A program made the position numbers and the translations under genes. A model generated the notes under the pieces. That model saw nothing but the letters and a program-made list of their open reading frames with translations. It did no database searches and had not been told where the DNA came from. Of a stretch of DNA of 64,000 nucleotides, positions 58,722 through 64,000 are shown one piece after another. The stretch comes from Comamonadaceae bacterium (GTDB lineage: Bacteria > Pseudomonadota > Gammaproteobacteria > Burkholderiales > Burkholderiaceae_C): positions 1 to 64,000 of the forward strand of contig CANFOQ010000009.1 in NCBI GenBank assembly GCA_947448745.1. Direction: 5' to 3'. How positions within the stretch are numbered: position 1 is the stretch's first letter; each line of letters starts with the position of its first letter.

Positions 58722-60518
58722 TCAACGCAAATGGTGCACCTTGGCTTGCGCGTACACCGGCGTTTTCAAACCTTCATAACGCGCCTTGAGTTGCAAGGAT
58801 AAAAACTGTGAATAGTGGCGGCTTTGGTGCAGGTTGCCGCCGTGAATCCACAGTTGTTGTTGGTTGGTGGGTTTCCACATGTTGCGCAACTCACCTTCCC
58901 AAGGACCTGGGTCTTTGGTGGTGCTGGACCCCAAGCCCCACACCTTGCCCACTTTGTCGGCCACTTCGGGCGACACCAAATCGGCCAACCAGTGGTTCAT
59001 CGAGCCATAGCCCGTGGCATACACCAAGACATCGGCAGGCAACTCGGTGCCATCCGTGAGCGTCACCGACTTGGGGTTGATGCGTTCGATGTTGTTGTGG
59101 CTTTTGAGTTTGATGCTGCCATTGGCCACCAACTCGCTGGCGCCGACATCAATGTAGTAGCCCGAGCCTCGGCGCAAATACTTCATGAACAAGCCCGATC
59201 CATCGTCGCCAAAGTCGAGCATGAAGCCCGCCTTTTCAAGCCGGCCATACAAACTGGCTTCGCGCTTTTGCATTTCTTCATAAACAGGTATGTGGAAGCT
59301 GTGCATGATTTTGTAGGGGACGCTGGCAAACACCAAATCGGCTTTGTGGTGGTCGATGCCACTCTTGACCGCTTCTTCGCTGTACAGGCCGCCCAACGCC
59401 AATTCCATCAGCGCATCAGACGGCGCGATGTGGGTGCTGCTGCGTTGGACCATGGTGACGTCGATGTCGTTCTCCCACAGCGCGGCGCAAATATCGTGGG
59501 CTGAATTGTTGGAGCCCAACACCACCACCTTCTTGCCCTTGCAACTGTCAGGGCCAGGGTGTTTGCTGGAATGGTGTTGGTCGCCTTGGAATGATTCAGC
59601 ACCCGTGATTTTGGGCACATTGGGGTAGCCCGACACACCCAGCGCGAACACCAGTTGTTTGGGTCGCACGGTGATGGCCCGGCCTTCGCGTTCAAGCTCG
59701 ACTTCCCATTCGCCGTTGGCCTCGTTGAAGTGGGCTTTTTTGGCTGTGGTGGAACCCCAGTAGTTGATCTCCATGATCTTGGTGTACATCTCTAGCCAGT
59801 CACCCACTTTGTCTTTGGGCGCAAACACCGGCCAGTCATCGGGGAAGGGCAAGTAAGGCAAGTGGTCGTACCACACGGGGTCGTGCAAACACAATGTTTT
59901 GTAACGGTTGCGCCAGCTGTCGCCCGGGCGTGCATTTTTTTCCACCACGATGGTGGGCACACCGAGGCGGCGCAAACGCGCGGCCAGCATGATGCCCCCT
60001 TGGCCGCCACCGATGATCAGCACATAAGGCTGCTCTTTGTAGCCCAGCGTTTCTTGTTCTTCTTTGCGCAACTCCAGCCAACTCTTGCGGTGCTTGTGCG
60101 CACCGTGCTCCGCGCCTTTGATGCGGTGTGTGCCTTTTTTCTCTTCGAAGCCTTTGAGTTCGGTCATGGTGGTCAGCAGCGTCCAGGCCTTGCCCGTCTT
60201 CAACCGCAAATGACCCAAACCGCGAGCCACACCCGTTTCAAACGTGAACCAGGCATCCACCACACCATCGGCTTCGGTGGCCTCGCCTTGCAACGCAAAG
60301 TGCGAAGGCTTCACCTCCTTCAAGCAGGCCGTCAACATGTCGGCAATGGCAGCATGACCTTCTTGGGTGCAAATGTTCCAGGTGAACGAGACCAAATCGC
60401 GCCAATAACAATCGGTGTCAAACAGCGGCGTGACTTGATTGGCTTGGCCACTGGCGAGTGCTTTTTCAAAAGCGGCGAGCCAAGTGGAAGCCTGTTGTGA
60501 GGGGGAGTGGCTGCTCAT
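58722..60518 (-). CDS. Flavin-containing monooxygenase with N-terminal NTF2-like domain
   Basis: The 598-residue protein begins with a 130-residue SnoaL/NTF2-like domain (TPLFDTDCYWRDLVSFTWNI). This is followed by a flavin monooxygenase: the FAD site LIIGGGQGGIMLAARLRRLGVPTIVVEKN near residue 167, the linker ALGVSGYPNVP, the NADP site VVVLGSNNSAHDICAALWE near residue 333, and LVYATGYGSMNH near residue 500. It resembles Baeyer-Villiger or YUCCA-like enzymes that oxygenate ketones or heteroatoms. The substrate is unknown. It is monocistronic. Confidence 0.88.
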   Translation of the reverse strand: MSSHSPSQQASTWLAAFEKALASGQANQVTPLFDTDCYWRDLVSFTWNICTQEGHAAIADMLTACLKEVKPSHFALQGEATEADGVVDAWFTFETGVARGLGHLRLKTGKAWTLLTTMTELKGFEEKKGTHRIKGAEHGAHKHRKSWLELRKEEQETLGYKEQPYVLIIGGGQGGIMLAARLRRLGVPTIVVEKNARPGDSWRNRYKTLCLHDPVWYDHLPYLPFPDDWPVFAPKDKVGDWLEMYTKIMEINYWGSTTAKKAHFNEANGEWEVELEREGRAITVRPKQLVFALGVSGYPNVPKITGAESFQGDQHHSSKHPGPDSCKGKKVVVLGSNNSAHDICAALWENDIDVTMVQRSSTHIAPSDALMELALGGLYSEEAVKSGIDHHKADLVFASVPYKIMHSFHIPVYEEMQKREASLYGRLEKAGFMLDFGDDGSGLFMKYLRRGSGYYIDVGASELVANGSIKLKSHNNIERINPKSVTLTDGTELPADVLVYATGYGSMNHWLADLVSPEVADKVGKVWGLGSSTTKDPGPWEGELRNMWKPTNQQQLWIHGGNLHQSRHYSQFLSLQLKARYEGLKTPVYAQAKVHHLR

Positions 60519-60671
60519 TCAATGGCCTTTCTGAAGGAAGAAATTCGGCGTGGCGCCGAGGGGCTGAAGGGATGTCAACGAGCCCTGAAGGTTCTTCTTT
60601 CGACAAAAGACTGTCAACACCGTGTTTACCCTTTGCGGGTTAGCGCCAGCCTTGAGCAAGCTGCTTGACCG

Positions 60672-61106
60672 TCAGAGATGTTTGCCCGCTTCGCGAACCG
60701 TTAAACCTGACAAAACCTGTTGATGCTTCTTCAAAAATGCACGTACCGCTTATGGTCGGGTGCGGGCATGGTCGCGCAAAGCCCAACCTATGGCTTTGCG
60801 GATGAAGAACTCTTTTCATTGGCCAATGACAGCGCATAGTCAAACAATCGCACTTCATCGGTCTGCGTTTTCCAACCGAGTTGGTGCAGCATGGCCACGC
60901 GTCGCACCCACATGTTGGGATGCTGGACACATTCATCCATGTGGATTTGCGGGTCAGGATGGTCCGGCAAACACTGAGCGCAAAGCTTGTCACCTAGGGC
61001 CTGCGCGGATGCCTAAAAACGCAAACTGGTTCAGCATGTAGGCCTGCATGTGCGCTTCCTGCTTGGGGTCTTACAAGGGCCCAAAAGCTTGTTCGATGAC
61101 GATCAT
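60672..61106 (-). pseudogene. Decayed AlkD-type DNA alkylation repair gene
   Basis: Segments of a DNA alkylation repair (AlkD HEAT-repeat) protein are spread over two frames on the minus strand. The start is MIVIEQAFGPL (from 61106), followed by a stop at 61071-61073 and then DPKQEAHMQAYMLNQFAFLGI. A second stop follows near 60990, and then VQHPNMWVRRVAMLHQLGW and DEVRLFDYALSLANEK. One missing base shifts the frame to EFFIRKAIGWALRDHARTRP, after which a further stop precedes AVRAFLKKHQQVLSGLTVRE. The middle of the family, with the active-site region, is missing. This is a multi-lesion pseudogene and not translated as a whole. The gap between the monooxygenase and the next gene is otherwise empty. 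Confidence 0.8.
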
Positions 61107-61121
61107 AGACAAGTAAAAGTC

Positions 61122-61907
61122 TTAGCGAGCGTTTGCAAAACCTTTTTTTAATGCATGCCATGCTACTGGAATATTGGATTCCCTAAGTATCCGGTAATTT
61201 TCATTTGCAACAACCCCCCCCGCTCTAACTCTGCTTCCTTGAATGCTCATAAACCACAAAGGAATTTGATTCTTCTGAATTCGGTAGAGTAGGAATTTTT
61301 CTGCGTGCAACGGTTTTTTCGTATTCAAACAATAATCAATCGCCCAATCTATACGCTGGGCATAACAACGGGCAGCTGCTTGACTGTTGGCTATGGCAAA
61401 TCGATCATTGCAGCCGCCAAAGCCTTGCCACAGAGGAACGCAAAGGCCTGATTTCTTTCCAAATGCCATTTGTTGAAAGATCGGTTTGAAACTTTGCAAA
61501 TACCGCAAGTCTGGGCGCAAGAACATGTAAACATCGGGCTCCCATGCTTGGGCTGCTAACCAGCCCTGCTTTAATGAGTGCAGCTCATGAATCAAATTTT
61601 TAACTGAGCTGAAGTCATCTTTCCAAGGGTCGCCAAAAGTTTGCAATTGCTCAAACCCACAAATCGACAAACACTCACCTGGAGCCTCAAGTTGCTCCCA
61701 GTCACTGTTGAGCAACTTGTGCTCAGTCGAATTTAATTGGCCTTTTTCGCCACTCCTTGGATTGTCGATATGGTGTTGGTCAAACAAGTGTGTGAAGATT
61801 CGCACTTCGCCAGCTTCATGGGCAGGTTTGAATACATTTTCTTCAATCGAAGCAATGGTATGGCTAAGAGAACGTGAAATACCCCGAAAACATATTGCAA
61901 TTTTCAT
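61122..61907 (-). CDS. Unknown protein paired with a DegT aminotransferase
   Basis: The 261-residue protein (ATG 61907) starts MKIAICFRGISRSLSHTIASIEENVFKPA, resembling the start of a nucleotide-sugar or GT-like fold. It has WEPDVYMFLRPDLRYLQSF near residue 125 and LWQGFGGCNDRFAIANSQAAARCYAQR near residue 160. The PDxxxxLRPDL and NDRFAIA phrases recall uncharacterised glycan-related proteins. The gene begins eight bases after the DegT aminotransferase stop, so the two are co-transcribed. Composition is AT-rich for the window, suggesting horizontal origin. No reaction can be assigned. Confidence 0.65.
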   Translation of the reverse strand: MKIAICFRGISRSLSHTIASIEENVFKPAHEAGEVRIFTHLFDQHHIDNPRSGEKGQLNSTEHKLLNSDWEQLEAPGECLSICGFEQLQTFGDPWKDDFSSVKNLIHELHSLKQGWLAAQAWEPDVYMFLRPDLRYLQSFKPIFQQMAFGKKSGLCVPLWQGFGGCNDRFAIANSQAAARCYAQRIDWAIDYCLNTKKPLHAEKFLLYRIQKNQIPLWFMSIQGSRVRAGGVVANENYRILRESNIPVAWHALKKGFANAR

Positions 61908-61915
61908 AAAGGTAA

Positions 61916-63049
61916 TTACCACCCTTCATTGATCAAACCACATATTTTTTCAATGTCTGATAAGCGAATTCTTGGATGAAGTGGCAGCACCAAATAGCGA
62001 TCTTCGAGTTCATCCATATGTGGCAAGTCTTTGCAGCGTCCACCCAATATAGAGTAGCGATCATTTCGATAATGCACTTGACCAGATTCAACTCCGTTTT
62101 CTCGAAGCTTTTTCATCAAAGCCACGCGATCTTGATCAACAATGATGGTTAGTAACCATGCACAAGTGAAATAGTCACTGGTGGAAGATTGACCTATCAA
62201 TTTTACGCGGGAGCTTGTCAGCTTTGCTTCGTAGTGCTGGAACAATTCGTTGCGATAGCGAATCACTTCGCGAATGTGCTTCAAGCCAGCCAAGCCTATG
62301 CCAGCTGCAATATCAGTCATTTGGTATTTGTACCCAACTTCAATGATGTCATTTTCCCAAATACCACCTTGCTTGGCTGACCTATCAATGCCAAACCAAC
62401 GAAGCCGCTTGGCTTTTTCAATCAGCGATGGATCGCGAATTGTCAGCATGCCGCCATCGCCAGTGGTTAGGGTTTTGATGGCTTGGAAGGAAAAAATCGT
62501 GAAGTCGGCACATGTGCCAGAAAATTGGCCTTTGTATTTCGAGCCTATGGAATGAGCCGCATCAGAAATGAGTTTCAATCCATGCTTTTTACATAAATGA
62601 TTTAATGCATCGTAATCACAAGGCACGCCACCGTAGTCGACGCAGACAATCGCCTTTGTTTTTGGGGTGATTTTTCGTTCGACATCCGGAATCGAAATAT
62701 TCATTGTGTCTGGGTCAATATCTGCAAAAACTATTTTTGCACCAATGTAAAGAAGCGGAATATTAGTAGCTGTGCATGTGAAAACTGGAACGATCACTTC
62801 ATCATCGGCAGTCACGTTGGCAAGCAAGTAAGCAAGGTGCAAAGCATCTGTGCCAGAACCAACGGCAAGCGCTTTGTGCTGACCTAAGAACATGTCTTCA
62901 AATTGCTTTTCGAATAAATCGACTTTGGGTCCTTGCCCTATCCAACGACCGGACAAAGTGTCCGTGACCTCAGCAATCGCTTCAGCTGGAACATAGGGAT
63001 AAAAAAGTGGAATGCCATCGCTTGGATCTAGCAATGGAAATTCATTCAT
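61916..63049 (-). CDS. DegT/DnrJ/EryC1/StrS-family sugar aminotransferase
   Basis: The 377-residue PLP enzyme (ATG 63049) has VGSGTDALHLAYLLANV near residue 70, VPVFTCTATNIPLLYIGAKIVFADIDPDTMNI, the Asp site in LISDAAHSIGSKY, and the Schiff-base Lys in FSFQAIKTLTTGDGGML near residue 190. The family aminates keto-sugars on nucleotide carriers, or acts as a sugar dehydratase, in O-antigen and capsule synthesis. It is the first gene of a two-gene unit of lower GC, with no other sugar genes in the window apart from ugd. Confidence 0.9.
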   Translation of the reverse strand: MNEFPLLDPSDGIPLFYPYVPAEAIAEVTDTLSGRWIGQGPKVDLFEKQFEDMFLGQHKALAVGSGTDALHLAYLLANVTADDEVIVPVFTCTATNIPLLYIGAKIVFADIDPDTMNISIPDVERKITPKTKAIVCVDYGGVPCDYDALNHLCKKHGLKLISDAAHSIGSKYKGQFSGTCADFTIFSFQAIKTLTTGDGGMLTIRDPSLIEKAKRLRWFGIDRSAKQGGIWENDIIEVGYKYQMTDIAAGIGLAGLKHIREVIRYRNELFQHYEAKLTSSRVKLIGQSSTSDYFTCAWLLTIIVDQDRVALMKKLRENGVESGQVHYRNDRYSILGGRCKDLPHMDELEDRYLVLPLHPRIRLSDIEKICGLINEGW

Positions 63050-63234
63050 AGGTTGATTTTTTTTCAAGATAAGACCAATTTGGTTAACTTTGTATCGACT
63101 GGATAATCATACTGGATGCTTATCAGGTGGAATCAATCCCCTGAGCATGAGATCTGGGCCTTGCTTTCACAATTCGGCTTACGAACTTATCAACTGTTTC
63201 ATTCAACGCGTACTTTTGTCATCGTTCTTTGCCC

Positions 63235-63851
63235 ATGTGCACCAACTTCACCGCCACGCGCAACAACCCTTGGGTGAAAGAACACTTGAATGTGGATTTG
63301 CCGTCTGCGCCCTACCCACCTGAGGCCTACCCCGGCTACGCCGCGCCGCTGGTGCTCAAAAGCCACAGCACGGGGCGGGTGGCTTGGCCCGCTTTGGCTT
63401 GATTCCCGCTTGGGCCAAAGACGACAAGATCAGCCGCCACACCTACAACGCCCGCGCTGAAACCGTGGCCAGCAAACCCAGCTACCGCACGCCTTGGCGG
63501 CAACGTCGCTATGGCATCGTGCTGCTAGACAACTTTTTCGAACCGCACTATGGCAGTGGCAAAGCACAACTTTGGCAAATTGCGTTGGCCTCGCATGAAC
63601 CCTTTGGCATCGCCAGCATTTGGGACACCTGGACCGATCCTGCATCCGGCGAGTTGGTGACGAGCTTTTCGATGCTGACGGTGAATGCGGATGCGCACCC
63701 GGTGATGAACCAGTTTCACAAACCGGGGGACGAAAAACGCACACCGCTGGTGTTGGCCACCGCGCAATTTGAAGCCTGGCTGGGTGCCACGCCAGACGAG
63801 GCGCAGGCGATGATGCATTGGCATGACATGCCCGAATTGGTCACGCCATGA
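63235..63851 (+). pseudogene. Frameshifted SRAP (YedK/HMCES) family gene
   Basis: The first frame runs from ATG 63235: MCTNFTATRNNPWVKEHLNVDL then PPEAYPGYAAPLVLKSHSTGRVA, ending in a stop near 63400. It has the Met-Cys start whose Cys2 is the catalytic and DNA-crosslinking residue. The second frame picks up without a gap from about 63384 as LARFGLIPAWAKDDKISRHTYNARAETVASKPSYR and continues to 63851 with WDTWTDPASGELVTSFSMLTVNADAHPVMNQFH. One base missing near 63380 would rejoin both parts into a normal protein of about 205 residues. Sequencing error or true decay cannot be separated. Confidence 0.75.
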
Positions 63852-63894
63852 CCAGCGTCTCTAGTCTCTTCATATGTCCCAATTCAGCTTTCAA

Positions 63895-64000
63895 CTAGGC
63901 TTGCGCGTGCCAGAGGTCATATTGTGTTTGCATGTCCAGCCAAAGCTGAGCGCCGTTGCCCAGAAGGACGCCCAAGCGCAAGGCCATTTCGACGGAAACA
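63895..64000 (-). CDS. HigA-type antitoxin, C-terminal part (cut by window edge)
   Basis: The last 34 residues before a TAG at 63895-63897 read VSVEMALRLGVLLGNGAQ then LWLDMQTQYDLWHAQA. This is the typical C-terminus of HigA-family addiction-module antitoxins, in which an XRE helix-turn-helix is followed by the NGAQ-WLDxQTQYDLW phrase. The N-terminus and any HigB toxin lie outside the window. Confidence 0.8.
   Translation of the reverse strand, partial: VSVEMALRLGVLLGNGAQLWLDMQTQYDLWHAQA

Overview
The window looks like a chromosomal segment of a betaproteobacterium of the order Burkholderiales, most likely a freshwater, Comamonadaceae-like lineage. This rests on the style of the protein families (PaaX/PaaABCDEZ, XoxJ-like protein, SoxXYZA, class I PPK2, COG2908-type LpxH), on moderately high GC with many tight ATGA/GTGA gene overlaps, and on strong TTCG-loop terminators. 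No rRNA, insertion sequence, integrase, prophage or CRISPR array was seen. The family or genus cannot be fixed from sequence reading alone.

Layout. 1-2.0 kb: a LysR regulator, a spacer with repeated hairpins, a RelBE-type toxin-antitoxin pair and tRNA-Met with its terminator. 2.0-5.4 kb: a small membrane protein, NnrD, a Gdt1/UPF0016 manganese-exporter homologue, a secreted HExxH protein and a secreted DUF1566 protein. 5.4-12.4 kb: phenylacetate degradation, paaABCDEZ read leftward and paaX read rightward from a shared region that holds a perfect 10-bp inverted repeat, the probable PaaX operator. 12.4-16.8 kb: an RND efflux pump and its membrane fusion protein. 16.9-24.9 kb: mixed housekeeping and accessory genes (YkgJ-like cysteine cluster protein, GNAT-like protein, SET protein, tandem PAP2 phosphatases, TerC, HigBA-type TA pair, pentapeptide-repeat protein, metal-dependent hydrolase, esterase). 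24.9-30.3 kb: soxXYZA without soxB, aroE, and an 817-residue fusion of a cysteine-dioxygenase-type cupin with four rhodanese domains. 30.4-31.1 kb: a VapBC-type pair with a perfect 11-bp inverted-repeat operator.

31.1-48.6 kb is the most interesting part: a quinoprotein alcohol oxidation island. It encodes a cytochrome b561, a YVTN beta-propeller protein, a TonB-dependent receptor, a four-gene ExbB/ExbD-like cassette, a PQQ alcohol dehydrogenase with the Asp-X-Asp signature of lanthanide enzymes, a fusion of an XoxJ-like periplasmic protein with a cytochrome c, an IorAB-type molybdenum aldehyde dehydrogenase, a second TonB receptor, a histidine kinase/response regulator pair, and GloB. The reading is periplasmic oxidation of an alcohol to an aldehyde and then to an acid. 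Electrons would go to c-type cytochromes, metal or cofactor uptake would be driven by outer-membrane receptors, and the two-component system would give local control. An identical 14-bp near-palindrome occurs upstream of both the kinase operon and the second receptor.

48.8-60.5 kb: envelope and lipid genes (LpxH-like hydrolase, LplT-like flippase, Psd, a membrane-anchored class III aminotransferase, an Mpo1-like membrane protein, a GT4 glycosyltransferase), then PPK2, UDP-glucose dehydrogenase, SixA, a small unknown protein and a flavin monooxygenase. 60.6-64.0 kb: a heavily decayed AlkD-type DNA alkylation repair pseudogene, a DegT sugar aminotransferase with an unknown partner, a frameshifted SRAP (YedK/HMCES) gene, and the 3' end of a HigA-type antitoxin cut by the window edge.
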